Origin: Protopterus annectens
Taxonomy: Eukaryota; Chordata; Ceratodontiformes; Protopteridae
Direction: 5' to 3'
NCBI RefSeq assembly: GCF_019279795.1
Contig: NC_056732.1
Span: 178,530,691 to 178,594,690 of the forward strand
Length of the DNA stretch: 64,000 bases
Shown: positions 41,513-53,130 of the stretch, piece after piece
Layout of the letters: the number at the start of each line of letters is the position of its first letter
How positions within the stretch are numbered: position 1 is the first letter of the stretch
Notes under the pieces: generated by a model
What the model was told of the DNA's origin: nothing
Database searches by the model: none
What the model saw: the letters and a program-made list of their open reading frames with translations, nothing else
Made by a program: the position numbers and the translations under genes

Positions 41513-42640
41513 TGCTTGATGGGACTGCGTCCCTAGCACCTCTATCCTGGGTGGCTCAATGGAACAGACTCTTGAGGACTGTAGAGCCAAAACTGGCTCT
41601 GTCCCTGGAGGCCAAGTCCAATTTGTAATGGGAAACAAAAGTATGAGGAGTGGCCCAAGTGGCGCTGCACAAATAGTGTCTAAAGGAAGTCTAGCTTGAA
41701 AGGCTGTAGAAGTAGCTAAGCTTCTAGTTGAATGTGCTTTAGGTTTTGAGCACATCTGTTTTCCCCTGAGCCGATAAATTTCAGAGATGACAGAAGAAAG
41801 CCATCTAGATAAGGTCACTTTAGAGACAGGAAGGCCTTTCTTGTTATCAGCATAGGAAACAAAGAGTTGATCGGATTTCCTAAATTGTTTAGTTCTGTCC
41901 AAATAATATCTGAGTTGGCGATGGACATCAAGATAATGTAATTTTTGTTCCGATCTGTTTGAATAGTTTGGAAAAAATACAGGGAGATCAATGGATTGAT
42001 TCAAATTAGTCTGAGGCGACCTTAGGCAAAAAGGTTGGATTAGTTCTCAATGATACTCTGTCTTTGTGAAAGACCAAATAGGGGTGTCGAACCGATAAAG
42101 CATGAAGTTCAGACACCCTCCTGGCAGATGTAATAGCTACTAGGAATAAGGTTTTCCATGAAAGAAATTTCAGGGAGCAAGAAACAGCTGGCTCGAAGGG
42201 GGGAAGAATCAAGGATGTCAGCACTAAATTTAGATCCCATTGAGGGGGAGGACTCCTGACTGGAGGTTTCAGGAGGAAAATTCCTTTTAAGAAGGCTCTA
42301 CAAAGCCTGTGGGACATAATATTGTGATCTACGAACCCGACATGAAAGTTCGAGATAGCAGCCAATTGAACTCTAACTGTGGAAGAAGAGGATCCTGCAT
42401 GAAAAATCTCCGCTAAGAAATCCAAAACTGCCTGAACTGGAGCAGTGAAGGGATCAATATTCTTGGCTTTAGCCCAATAAGAGAAACGTTTCCATTTGCT
42501 TGTATAAATCCTCCTGGTAGAGGACTTTAAGGAAGCTACTAGAATGTCTCTAACGGGGTTAGAGATCAAAGGAAGCCTGGCTAAGGAAGGAAGTGGAGCA
42601 ACCATGCTGTGAGGTTGAGAGAGGGTATAGACCGGTGCAG
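41500..42640 (-). pseudogene. DIRS-G tyrosine recombinase, two frameshifts
   Basis: The frame entering from upstream encodes STRRIYTSKWKRFSYWAKAK (core-binding) and ITSARRVSELHALSV (Arg), down to 42006, where a single-base slip gives a stop. 41486-42004 continues with NQSIDLPVFFPN, LRYYLDRTKQFRKSDQLFVS and HSTRSLATSTAFQARL (His-x-x-Arg). One base is missing near 41672, just before TWATPHTFVSHYKL, which retains the nucleophile Tyr in the shifted frame. Confidence 0.85.
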
Positions 42641-44470
42641 CTGACCGGATTGGTGAATCGGAAGATCTGGCACTGGGTCCAGATGCCACGGCTGCACCAA
42701 AAGGTGACGATGGAGGAACGGAAACCAAATTTGTCGAGGCCAATAAGGAGCAATGAGAATCATTTTGGCTCTCAAAACGGTTGCTTTCTGGATAACTTGA
42801 GGGATCAGAGGAAATGGAGGAAAAGCATAAAGAAGTCCCTGGGGCCAATCCTGGGTCAGAGCGTCTCTGGGGGGATGGCCTGACAGAGGGAAGAGAGAGA
42901 AGAAGTCTGGGCATTTGCTGTTTTGGGGAGTAGCAAAAAGATCGCAACATGGGCGACCCCATTCCAGAAAAATCTCTTCCACTATAGATTGCTTGAGAGA
43001 CCACTCGTGAGGCATGAGAATAGCTCTGCTCAATCTGTCCGCTAAAATGTTGGTTTTCCCAGGGATGTGCGTTGCTACCAGAAACCGATGAGAGGAGATC
43101 GCCCATTGCCAAAGTCTGAGAGCTTCTCGACACAAGGGGTAGGACTTGGTTCCGCCCTGTTTGTTGATATACCAAACTACAGACATGTTGTCTGTGTGGA
43201 CTGCAATTGTCCCTACGGGAAGAAAGTCGTTGAGGGCTTGCAACGTTAAAAGCACTGCTCTCATCTCCAGGACATTTATGTGCAGGTGGTACTCGAACGG
43301 CTGCCACGTCCCATGAACCATCCTGCCCTGATAATGACCCCCCCACCCGATCAGGGAGGCATCCGTGGTGACAGTGGCTACCGGGGATGGGGGTACAAAG
43401 TGTCTGCCTTGGTGAATCTGGGAAGAAGTGATCCACCAAGCAAGATGATTTTTGCAAATCTGTCTCACCAGAATTTGGTGACGCATTGGAAGTTGTTGGT
43501 AAGACCACTGAGTGAACAACATCCACTGAAGAAGGCGCATGTAGAAGCGAGCCAGGGGAAGAAGAGTAATGGCCACAGCCATGAGGCCTAATACCTTTAG
43601 AACCATTCTGGCCTGTACTTTCTTGTTGGCTAGAATGATCCTGACATGACTTTGAATGTCTGAAACTCTTTGATCTGTAAGGGTAGCGGACATCCGAACA
43701 GTGTTTAAGTTTGCGCCTATGAAAGTAATAGACTGGCAGGGCGATAAGGATGACTTTTCGAAGTTGATCGAGATGCCCAAATGAGAACAAAGATTTATTG
43801 TGTAATCCCTGGCTTGAAGAAGCTGATGCCTGGTGGTGGCTGAAAGGAGCCAGTCGTCGAGATCTGGAAACACCTGGAATCCTTGGCGTCTCAGGTGAGC
43901 CGTGACCACTGCCATGCATTTGGTGAACACTCTGGGGCTGTAGTGAGACCAAAGGGCAGGGCTCTGAACTGGAAATGACTGGACCCCAGCCGAAAGCGGA
44001 GAAATCTCCTGGAGCGTCTGTGAATTTTTATGTGATAGTACGCATCCTGAAGATCTATTGAGCACATCCAGTTGTCCTTCTGTAAGAAGGGCAGAATTGA
44101 CTGAAGAGTGACCATTCGAATCTTGTCTTCCTCACAGACTTGTTGAGTCTGCTGAGATCCAATATTGGTCTCCAGTCTCCCTTCTTTTGGGGACCAAAAA
44201 GAACCTTGAGTAGATTCCGGGCTCTGAATGGTCTGTTGTAACTGGCTGAATGGCTCTTTTTTGCAGTAGTTTTAAGACTTCTAACTCTGCAATTTCCCTT
44301 AGACCGGGTGGTACATCTGGAAGGGAATTTGAGGGATAGAAAGGACTTTCCTCGAAAGGAATTTTGTAACCCTCGGATATGATCGACTGTACCCATCTGT
44401 CTTGAGTGAGGGAACGCCAGGCTTCTGGGTACAGCAATAGTCTTCCCCCGACTGCCTCCAAGGAGGGAGG
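42581..44470 (-). pseudogene. DIRS-G reverse transcriptase and RNase H, near intact
   Basis: 44132-44656 (its lower half) encodes the RT fingers (IYSRFFLVPKRRETGDQYW). 43891-44115 encodes SIDLQDAYYHIKI (motif A) and RALPFGLTTAP (motif B). 42581-44065 encodes FPDLDDWLL (motif C, Asp for the usual Tyr) and the thumb. The RNase H follows (TDASLIGWGG, LHINVLEMRAVLL, HTDNMSVVWYINKQGG, LADRLSR), with the C-terminal tail (LIAPYWPRQIWFPFLH). Two frameshifts fall near 44130 and 43935. Confidence 0.88.
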
Positions 44471-44483
44471 GCCGGGCAACATC

Positions 44484-46890
44484 TCAGGGATGCTGAAAGG
44501 GCTTGTCAGAGAGAGACTCTCTGTTTCCCTGGTTTTGTGGACCCCCTCTGCCTCTAGAGCGGCGTCTGTTGTTGTTACCCCCTCTGCCTCTAGGGGTAAA
44601 CTGACCACGTGAATCCGGCGTGACTCCTTGGGATTTGCGGAACCACATTTTGCCACCCTTCTGTCCTTTGGGGTAAGGTCTAGAAGGGGTGGAAAAACGG
44701 ACTCCTACGGCAGAAAGAGTTTTGCCGTCCTGTTCACACCTGGTCAACGTTTCCTTCACTTGAGGGCCAAACAAAGCTGACCCATCAAAGGGAGAGTTTG
44801 TGAAGGACGCCTTAAAGGGATCTGCAAAATTACATAGCCGCATCCAGGCTTGGCGTCTAAGAGCCACACCTGTACCTGCGGCCCTACTCGCTCCATCAGC
44901 AGCATATGATATCAGCCGCATGGAGGAGTTTGTAATGGAGTTAAGGGTTCCTAGCTGCGAAGCAATTTTTTCCTGAGCCCCTGCAGCTGTAGGATCCTGC
45001 ACAACTTCACCTAGCTCCTTAAGGATATCCCTTTGGAGTCTGGTGAAGTGACATAGGTAGTTCAGCGAGCATAGCAAAGGTCGCTGAAGAAAACATCCGC
45101 TTACCATACCTATCCATGGTCCTAGAGTCCTTATTAGGAGGATGGACAGGCGGAAGGATCTGCAAGTTCCTTCTTGGTGGCAGCCGCCACCACCATGGCA
45201 TCAGCGGGGACACCTTTGTGAGGAATTGCTTGTTCGACGGGCAGTAATAAATTTAGAAGGCCTCCTAGGGACTGGCTCTACAGAGTCAGGAGCAGCCCAC
45301 GCCTTCGAGCAATAACCTGCATAAGGGGTCGAAGGCGGAGACACCCAGGAGGTGGAGGGCCGAGATCCAAACGCCTCCAGGTATACTGACTCATCCTCAG
45401 AGGGATTATTGGTGGGCCAGTTTCCCCTCTGTCTAAAGAGTTCTAGGATGTCTGAGAAGGAGACATCCTCAGAGGGGGATCTTGGGGATCCCTCTGACTC
45501 ATCTAAGTCAGTATCTGAAGTGATAGGCTCGGGGGAGTCTACGTGTTTCCTCTTACAGGTCCTCTTCCGCGGAGGATCTCCCGACAAATCAGGAGAATCC
45601 TCGGAAGAGGGGGATATTCCCAGTGGGGAAACCTGAGGCGGAGGATCTCTGGGTCCTGGAGCAAGAGAAGTGGCAGAGATGTCAACAGGCACTATAGAGG
45701 GAAGAGCTAAGGGAACAGACTGCTGGCTGAGACCAGTGGCCAGCACACTCTTCATCACCTCGAAGGCTCCCCTCCCAGGAAGGTCCGAGAGAACCCGCTC
45801 CGAAGTACTAGGAACTCCAGGACCTACCGAAAGGGAAGGCTCCGAGGCAGATGTCGGAGCAGAGCTCACCAAGGCCGAGGCTCCAAGGGGAAGAGCGGGC
45901 TCGGACAAGGGTCCGATGCCACTCACCCCCTCGGAGGAGACCAGGGAAGCCCGACCACCGAATCCCTCTAAGGAAGGTCTCGAAGAGGAGATAAGAGTAG
46001 AGGCTGAAGGAGCAGAAGGGGGTATCTGTCCCTCAGCCGTAGCAGTAACCATTCCCGAAGACTCCAACTCCAAACTCTGGGGTAGAGTCGAAGGAGGAAC
46101 TGCAATGGGGTGTGGACTAATAGTAGTCTGCTGAGACGGACTATGTAGCATTTGGGCCAGTGCCTGTGACTTTAGTAATCTACTGACCACTCTCTCTAAA
46201 TCATGGTCAGAAAGCCTGGATGACCTTGAAGATCGGCTCCGATGGCTCCGTTCGAGAGGAGAAGGCGGAGCCGAAAGTATCGGCTCCAAGGAAGGGGACC
46301 TAGACCTCTTCCTCGAAGGAACCATCGGAGCCGATGAAACCACAGAAACTGTCGGAGCCGACAACTTATCGGCGCCGACAGGTAGCTTCGATGCATCGGC
46401 TCCAGCCGGAGCCGATACAGCCACAAAAGTAACGGTGTCGGAGCCGATCGGGCCGACACCGATGCCTGAGCCACATGGTGGTCGGAACCGATCGAGCCGA
46501 CACCAAAGTGGTCGAACCAGAATCGGCACCGATAGCCATCGGTGCGAAGGTTTATAAGGTAGAGTCGGCTCCAGCGAGCCGATCTCGACTCTGAAAGAGT
46601 CGAGCCGAGGCCACAGGCTTGGACACAGAAGCCTGGGCCTTGGAAGACTTTGAAGTCTTAGATGGAGCCGACTTAGCCGGGGAGCCCTCCGGCTTAAGAA
46701 GGCCCCTCAAAATTAATTTATTTCTTCTTTCCTGCAGGACTCTCTGGCTGAAAGAGTGACATATAGCACAGGAGTCCTGCAGGTGAAGAGGCCCCAGGCA
46801 GTAAAGGCAAGAAGTGTGACCGTCTGTCAGAGACATCTTCTGACAGCACGAGTCACACTTCTTAAAGCCTGAGACCCTTTCCTTAGACAT
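44484..46890 (-). pseudogene. DIRS-G gag-like ORF, long, three frames
   Basis: The start ATG is at 46888-46890 (MSKERVSGFKKCDSCCQK). The Cys/His motif has the same spacing as in DIRS-B (CDSC, GHTSCLYCLGPLH, CAIC). 45201-46529 is a 442-codon Ser/Pro-rich region. 44484-45107 holds the conserved LISYAADGASRAAGTGVALR and an RGG-rich basic tail (SRGRGGPQNQGNRES). Frame changes occur near 46550 and 45200. At roughly 800 codons the protein is much longer than family I gag. Confidence 0.82.
46196..46620. repeat. Cluster of TCGGAGCCGA-type palindromes inside DIRS-G gag
   Basis: More than ten copies or near-copies of TCGGCTCCGA, TCGGAGCCGA, TCGGAACCGA or TCGGCACCGA, complete or half, crowd this interval. 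The same motif is in the DIRS-G ITRs and, less densely, at 51650-51850 in DIRS-D. Confidence 0.75.
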
Positions 46891-47129
46891 AGTGAATCAC
46901 ACACACACAACACCAGTCCAAGAAATTAAATTATATAAAACTATCAATAACAGACACACACACCCTAACAAGGGGGGGGGGATGGGATGGGAGAAAGTCT
47001 GACTAGAAATTTTTAAGGAGACAGAGAAAATCTTGTCAGAAGGGAATTAAAACTGTATTAAAACTAAATATCTAAAGTTTTTTCTGAAGAAAGGGGCAAA
47101 AGTAGTAATATAACAATCACTTACCAGGA

Positions 47130-47316
47130 GCTGGTAAAAGGAGGACCTCATCAGCGAAGCGGCAAACGAGATCTGGGTACTTACCGCCTTGCATCATGGG
47201 ATATGGGGCTGCCTCGAGCTGGTAAAAGTGACTCTCGAGCTTAGCAAGTGCAGTGGGCCGAGGATCGGCTCCGAACCCATCAAGCAAGAATGAAGGCGAG
47301 ATTGACAACTTAACAT
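47130..47316 (-). repeat. DIRS-G 5' ITR
   Basis: This is the inverted copy of the left ITR, ending AACTTAACAT at 47316. It lies upstream of gag (46890), with ~240 bp of leader between them. Confidence 0.85.
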
Positions 47317-47598
47317 CAGGCTTACAATTTTTTTTTTTTTTTTTTTTTCTTCAGAAAAGTAGCAAAAACAGTAGTAAAAACAATTCACAAGCAGTGCAAG
47401 CTGGCACACATGAGTATGTAGCAATATTAGTCCACACACGGTTTGAAAAAATGTAATTAAATTAAAAAGGACTAAAAGCAAGTGCAGAAAGGATTTCTTA
47501 GGTAGAATGCGGTAAAGAGATGGGACTGGGGGAGTGTCCTAGATCAAATCAACAGTGGGGCGGGCACTGCAAAAGCCACCAAATTTAAACTACAACCA
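47317..47598 (-). other. CR1-2 outermost 5' UTR, displaced by DIRS-G
   Basis: It begins after the DIRS-G end with a poly(T) run (47331-47350) and ends at ~47598, where DIRS-D recombinase sequence resumes. No ORF is present. Confidence 0.6.
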
Positions 47599-48200
47599 GG
47601 AACCAAAATTTAATGGAGCAGTAAGCTGCCGGTTCAAAAGGGGGCATTAATTAATGAGGTGAGTACCAAATTAAGGTCCCAAGGAGGAGGGGGATCTTTC
47701 ACTGGGGGTCTAAGGAGAGTAGCCCCTCTTAGAAACCCTTTACATAGCTTATGAGACAATGTTGGTATCAGAAAAACTGACATGAAAATTTGAAATGGCT
47801 GCTAATTGAATCTTGATTGTATAGCAGAAGCGGACCCTGAATGAAAGAGTTCTGTTAGGAACTCCAAGATCTCATGGATAGGGGCTGTGAAGGAATCTAT
47901 ATTTCTGTCCTCTGCCCAACAAGGAAAAACGTTTCCATTTACTAGCCTAAGTCCTTCTAGTGGCCGACTTATGGGAAGAAATGATAATGTCGTGAATGGC
48001 TGGGGAAATACTGGAAAGCCTGGCTAAGGTTGGAAGTGGAGCAACCAAGCTGCGAGCTGGAGCGTTTGAAGGGACTGATGAATCAGTAGGTCTGGAATCG
48101 GATCCAGAGTCCAAGGCCGCTCGATAAGGTAATGGTGCAGAAAAGGGAACCATATCTGTAGAGGCCAGCAAGGGGCAATGAGGATTATTTTGCAACCCAA
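47599..48200 (-). pseudogene. DIRS-D tyrosine recombinase, N-terminal part
   Basis: Degraded core-binding region matching DIRS-G 42190-42620. 47947-48195 includes APLPTLARLSSISPAIHDII and SSHKSATRRT. It continues 35690-35929 on the far side of CR1-2. Confidence 0.75.
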
Positions 48201-49620
48201 CGACATAGCTTTCTTAACGAATTTCGGTATCAAGGGAAACAGAGGGAAGGCATAAAGAAGTCCCTGAGGCCAATCATGGACTAGAGCGTCTCTGGGAGGG
48301 TGACCAGGAAGCGGAAGAAGGGAGAAGTAGCTGCTGCATTTGCTGTTGAAGGGGGTGTCAAAAAGGTCGCAGCAAGGCTGACCCCATTTGTGGAAGATTA
48401 GATCCGCAACTACCTGATTCAGAAACCACTCGTGAGGCATAAGAATAGCCCTGCTGAGCCCGTCCGCTATGACATTGGACGTCCCAGGGATGTGCGTTGC
48501 AGTCAGAAATCGTTGGGAGGAAATCGCCCACTGCCAGAGTCTGAGGGCTTCTCAACGTAGGAGGTAGGACCTGGTTCACCCCTGCTTGTTGATGTACCAC
48601 ACCACTGACATGTCAGTTTGAACTGCAATGGTCCACAAGGAAGAGAGTCCCAAAGAACTTGCAATGCTAACAGCACGGCTCTCATCTCTAGGACATTTAT
48701 ATGCAGATGGTACTCGTGAGCCTGCCAAGTGCCCTGGAATGTCCTTCCCTGATAATGCCCCCCCCACACCTTATCAGGGAGGTGTCCGTGGTCACTGTAG
48801 CAAACGGAAGATGAATGAAGGGTCTGCCCTGAATCACTAGTGGGGAGACCATCCACCAGGACAGGTGTCTTTTGCATGCTTCTGTGATAATGATCATGTG
48901 AGACATGGGGAGCTGTTGAAAGGACCACTGCGTGAACAGAAGCCACTGCAGGATTCTCATGTGGAAGCGGGCCAGGGGTATCAGCATAATTGCCGCCGCC
49001 ATAGAACCTAGAGTCTGAAGGATGTACATGACTTGCACTCTTTTGCATTGCATGAGGACATGAACCTGCTGGCGAACAGTGGACACCCTGTCCAAGGGTA
49101 GCTTTGCGGACATGCTCCTTGTATCTAAGTCTGCTCCTATACAAGTAATAGATTGACAGGGCAACAAGGCAGATTTTTTGAAATTTATGGTAATGCCTAG
49201 CTGGGAGCAAATTGAGATTGTACAGTCCCTGGCTTGAAGGAGTTGATACCTGGTAGTAGCAGTAAGGAGCCAGTCATCTAGATAGGGAAACACCTGGAAT
49301 CCTTGACGCCTCAGGTGAGCCGTGACCACTGCCATACATTTGGTGAACACCCTAGGGGTTGTGGTGAGACCAAAGGGCAGAGCTCTGAACTGGTAATAAC
49401 CGTCTCCCAGCCGGAAGCGAAGGAACCTCCTGGAGCGTCTGTCCATTTTGATGTGATAGTACGCATCCTGGAGATCTATAGAGCACATCCAATTGTCCTG
49501 ACCCAGAAAAGGTAGAATGGACTGTAGCGTGACCATCCGAAACTTTGTTCTTTGAACAGACTTGTTCAGTCTGCTGAGATCCAAAATAGGTCTCCAGTCC
49601 CGTCTTTTTTGGTACCAAAA
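48024..49620 (-). pseudogene. DIRS-D reverse transcriptase and RNase H
   Basis: 48697-49584 is open with an intact RT core: MVTLQSILPFL, CSIDLQDAYYHIKM (motif A), RALPFGLTTTPRVF (motif B) and FPYLDDWLL (motif C). It enters the RNase H (TTDTSLIRCGG, with the usual TDAS altered). The continuation to 48503 (EYHLHINVLEMRAVLLAL) and 48024-48440 (CCDLFDTPFNSKC, LIAPCWPLQIWFPFLH) is in other frames. RT fingers lie at 49352-49865 in broken frames. Confidence 0.85.
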
Positions 49621-49861
49621 AGAACCTTGAGTAAGTTCTGGATCAGTGTTGGTCTGACGGGACTTCCTGGATGACTCTTTCTAGCAGTTTTCAAACTTCT
49701 ATAACTGCTTGGTCCATCAGATTGGGTGGAACATCTGGGAGGGACTTGTATGACGGTAAAGGGGGCTGAACGAAAGGAATTCTGTAACTTCCGGATATTA
49801 TTGAATGTACCCATTTGTCTTGAGTTATGCTTAGTCAGGCTTTTGGGTACAATGAAAGTCT

Positions 49862-52086
49862 TCACCCGACTGCCTCCAGAGACGGACAGTCGGGCAACCC
49901 CTCAGGGATGTTGGAAGGGCTCGTCAGAGAAGGATTCTCTACTGCCCTGGTTCTGCGGACCCCCACTGCCACGACGGCGGCATCTGTTATTTCCTCCTCT
50001 GCTCCTGGAGGAAAAATCACTGTGCGTGTCAGGCGAAGATCCCTGGGATTTCTGAAACCACGTCTTTCCACTCTTCTGACCCTTGGGGTATGGTCTAGAG
50101 GGAGTTGAAAAACGGACTCCCACAGCAGAGAGTCTTGCCTTCCTGTTCACACCTAGTAAGAGTGTCTTTCACCTGTGGTCCAAAAAGAAAGGAACCGTCA
50201 AAGGGAGTGTTGGTGAATGACATTCTGAAGGGTTCCGCAATTACACAACTGCATCCATGCATGTCTCAGAAGTGCTACGCCTGTGCCTGCGGCTCTACTC
50301 ACCCCATCGACTGCATAGGAAATGAGCCTCATGGAGGAGTTGACTACTGAGTTAAGGGTCGCCAGCTGAGAGGCCACTTTAGCCTGGGCCCCTTCAGCTG
50401 AAGGATCCTGCAGGGCATCTCCGAGCTCTTTCAGGAGATCCCTCTGAAGCCTGGTAAAATGGCAAAAAGTAATTCAGTGACCTCATGGAAAAGGTCGCTG
50501 AAGCAAACATTCGCTTCCCATATCTGTCCACGGTCCTAGACTCCTTGTTAGGAGGATGGACAGAAGAAGTTTCCGCTAACTCCTTTTTAGTGGCTGCTGC
50601 TACCACCATGGCATCCACGGGAACACCCTTGGTAAGGAACTGCTCATCAGGGGGTGCAGTAATAAACTTTGCTGGTCTACTCCGGGTTGGTTCCACTGTA
50701 TCCGGAGCTGTCCAAGCCCTTCGAGCCACCACAGACAGTGGATTGAAGGGCGGAGAAACCCAGGAGGTGGACGGTCGGGAACCGAACGCATCCAGGAATA
50801 CAGATTCGTCCTAGGTAGGGGCTAGGGTATTCCAGTTCCCCCTCTGCTTAAGTATTTCTAGGATGTCTGAAAAAGAAACATCTTCAGAGGGGGATCTCTG
50901 GGACCCTTCAGACTCATCCAAATCCGTATCCGAAGTGACAGACACGGGGGAGTCAATGTGCTTCCTCTTGCACTTCTTCCGAGGGGGTTCCTCTGAATGA
51001 TCAGGGGAGGCCTCGGAAGAGAAAACACCCAATGGGGTGCCCTGAAGCACTGGGGTCAGGAGGAGGGGCAGAGGTAGACGCAGGCACTACGGGGGAACGC
51101 AGCCAGTGGGGTCGAAAGTGGAGCTGGCTGAGAGGCCAGCACACTCCTCATGACATAGAAAGCATTCCTGCCACAATGAAGAGAAGGCTCAGGCGAGACT
51201 GGAATCCTCCTCCGCACCGAGGGAGACTGCTCCAAGGCTGATGCAGGAGCAGAGCTCTCCTGCGCCGACGCTCCGAGAGGGACAGCGGGGTCGGACAAAG
51301 GTCTGATGCCACTTGCCCCCTCAAAGCCGAGGAGGGAGTCTCGGCGCCCATATCCCTCGACGGAAGGCACCATCGATGGTATCGGAGCAGACGACGGACC
51401 CGAAGGAGAGATCACTATAGGAGCAGACTGTTCCACGACTTGAACCCCAAGAAACTCCGGCTCCGAACTCAATGGAGTCGGAGGAGGAACATTGATGGAA
51501 ACAGACGGAGCAGACACCTGTTGAGGGGGGCTGGACAACATTTTGGCCAGTGCCCGCGATTTCAATAACCTGCTGACCACTCTCTCCACATCATGGTCAC
51601 AGCCTGGAGGACCGAGAGGAGTGTGAAGGTCTAGGACTATGGTCACTTTGCAGGAGGGGAGACAAAGGAGCCTAATGAATGGACTCTAATGAAGGGGACC
51701 TCGGTCTTTTCGGAGTCCTTGACGGCTCCGAGGGGACTACTGGAGCCGACAAGGAAGCGGTCTCCTCAGTTCCAGCCGGGACCGAGGTGGAGGGTAAGCC
51801 TTGGGCCAATGACGGCTCCGAGCTGGGAGCCGACATTCGGCCGGTTTAGGAGACTTCACTGGCAAAGTCTTGGCCAGCGAGTCCTGAGGCTTAAACAGCC
51901 CTCTCAAAATAAGTTTATTCTTGTGCTCCTGCAGAACTCTTGGGCTAAATGCATGGCAGAGCAAGAGTCCTGCAGGTGTACAGCGCCTAGACAATAGACG
52001 CAAGAAGTGTGCCCATCTGTCAGAGACCTCTTCTGACAGCATGAGTCACACTTCTTGAATCCAGACACTTTGGATTCCTTAGACAT
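49862..52086 (-). pseudogene. DIRS-D gag-like remnant
   Basis: The start ATG is at 52084-52086 (MSKESKVSGFKKCDSCCQK), with the Cys/His motif at 52060-51940. 51056-51646 and 50811-51050 cover the Ser/Pro-rich and acidic parts (SVTSDTDLDESEGSQRSPSE). 50394-50732 and 49902-50150 cover the C-terminus with the basic Gly/Arg-rich tail. Multiple frameshifts are present. Confidence 0.8.
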
Positions 52087-52182
52087 AATACACAATAAGA
52101 AATACCACTAAACTAACAGTAAACACTACCACACAAACCACAAATAAGACACAATATACTACAAGATAAGGATATATCTTAT

Positions 52183-52325
52183 AATTTTTTTTTTTTTTTT
52201 TTTTTTAGGAATTGGGAAGCCTCTAACTAAAACAGCTACCTAAAGCAAGGAAAAGGAAGAAAATTTCTACAGAGTAAGCTATCGGATAGGGAGGAGGGGG
52301 AGGGGAAGAACTCTAAGCCCACAAA

Positions 52326-52362
<37 letters not shown>
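52183..52362. repeat. Poly(T) and poly(A) runs in DIRS-D leader
   Basis: A T run at about 52187-52206 and an A run at about 52329-52360 lie between gag and the 5' ITR. Confidence 0.9.
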
Positions 52363-52363
<1 letters not shown>

Positions 52364-52449
52364 GTCACAAATAGTTAGCGACTTTTAGACAAATACAATA
52401 AAGACAGAAAAAATTCATTACCTGACTGAAAAGGTAGTAGAAGAAAAAT

Positions 52450-52650
52450 ATACGAGCCTGAGCCAGTCCCACAAACCTCGCAGCTGAAGCGGCAAACGAG
52501 ACCTGGGTAGCTAGCGCTAGGCATCATGGGATAAGGGGTAGCCTCGAGCCAGTAAACAGCTCTTGAGCTATTGAAAATGGCAGAGTCGGAGCCGAGGATC
52601 GGCTCCGATCCCAACCAGCAAGAACGAAGGCGAGATTGACAACTTAACAT
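52450..52650 (-). repeat. DIRS-D 5' ITR
   Basis: It includes GGAGCCGAGGATCGGCTCC and ends AACTTAACAT at 52650. It is inverted relative to 28616-28810. Confidence 0.85.
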
Positions 52651-53130
52651 TGAAGGGTTCCACTGCCATAAGGGCCTGCGATTCAGACACTCTTCTTGCT
52701 GAATTGATGGCTAGAAGGAAAGCTGTTTTCCATGAGAGGAATTTTAACTCTGCTGTGGCTGCAGGCTCAAAGGATAGAAGCGCGAGCTTTTCTAATACAA
52801 AGTTAAGGTCCCAGGGCAGGAGAGTGGGAGCTCTCCTGGGGGGGGGGTCTTAAATTTTTGGCTCCTCTCAGGAATTGTTTTACCAGAGGATGAGAGAAGA
52901 GGGGTGGCTCAGTATTATAATGAGCTGTGATGGCAGAGGCATGGATCTTAACTGAAGAGAAGGTTGGGTCTTTGTGGAGCATTTCTGTTACGTAATCTAG
53001 TATATGATGTACGCTGGGCACAGTTGTGCCTATTCCCCGAAACTGGCTCCAGGAACACTATCTTTTCCATTTTTATGAATTGGATTTTCTAGTACTAAGT
53101 CTCCTTGCCTTAAGAATCACATCCAGCACC
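52651..53130 (-). pseudogene. DIRS-J tyrosine recombinase, N-terminal part
   Basis: 52803-53021 encodes the core-binding region (VTEMLHKDPTFSSVKIHASA, FSHPLVKQFLRGAKNLRPP). LSWKTAFLLA and SARRVSE-type residues lie near 52690-52740. The domain start (LDVILKARRLSTRKS) is at about 53075-53130. Confidence 0.8.

Larger units (their letters stand above)
41082..47316 (-). mobile_element. DIRS-G, complete family II DIRS retrotransposon, 6.2 kb
   Basis: It is complete from the 3' ITR (41082, TGAGAAGTTATG) to the 5' ITR end (47316, AACTTAACAT), with ICR, recombinase, RT-RNase H and gag in order. The ends are confirmed by the ICR at 41424-41512. It is inserted in the 5' UTR of CR1-2, making it the youngest layer of the nest. 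Frames are long, with few lesions. Confidence 0.92.
35930..47598 (-). mobile_element. CR1-2, near full-length CR1 LINE interrupted by DIRS-G
   Basis: The minus-strand CR1 has a 3' end at ~35930, ORF2, ORF1, and a 5' UTR with tandem repeats (40250-40690). It continues to 41081 and, after DIRS-G, from 47317 to ~47598. Its own length is about 5.4 kb. DIRS-D recombinase sequence flanks it on both sides and joins across it. Confidence 0.88.
28616..52650 (-). mobile_element. DIRS-D, family II DIRS, 24-kb span including nested elements
   Basis: Its 3' ITR starts at ~28616 (AAAGAAGTTGTG) and its 5' ITR ends at 52650 (AACTTAACAT). It is split into three parts: 28616-29461, 35690-35929 and 47599-52650. 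DIRS-B sits in the first gap and CR1-2 (with DIRS-G) in the second. Its own sequence totals about 6.1 kb, close to the 6.23 kb of intact DIRS-G. It is inserted in the recombinase gene of DIRS-J. Confidence 0.85.

Noticed and set aside
45352..46134. Plus-strand ORFs of 94 and 154 codons opposite DIRS-G gag
   Set aside because: They arise from the complementary codon bias of the Ser/Pro/Glu-rich gag on the minus strand.
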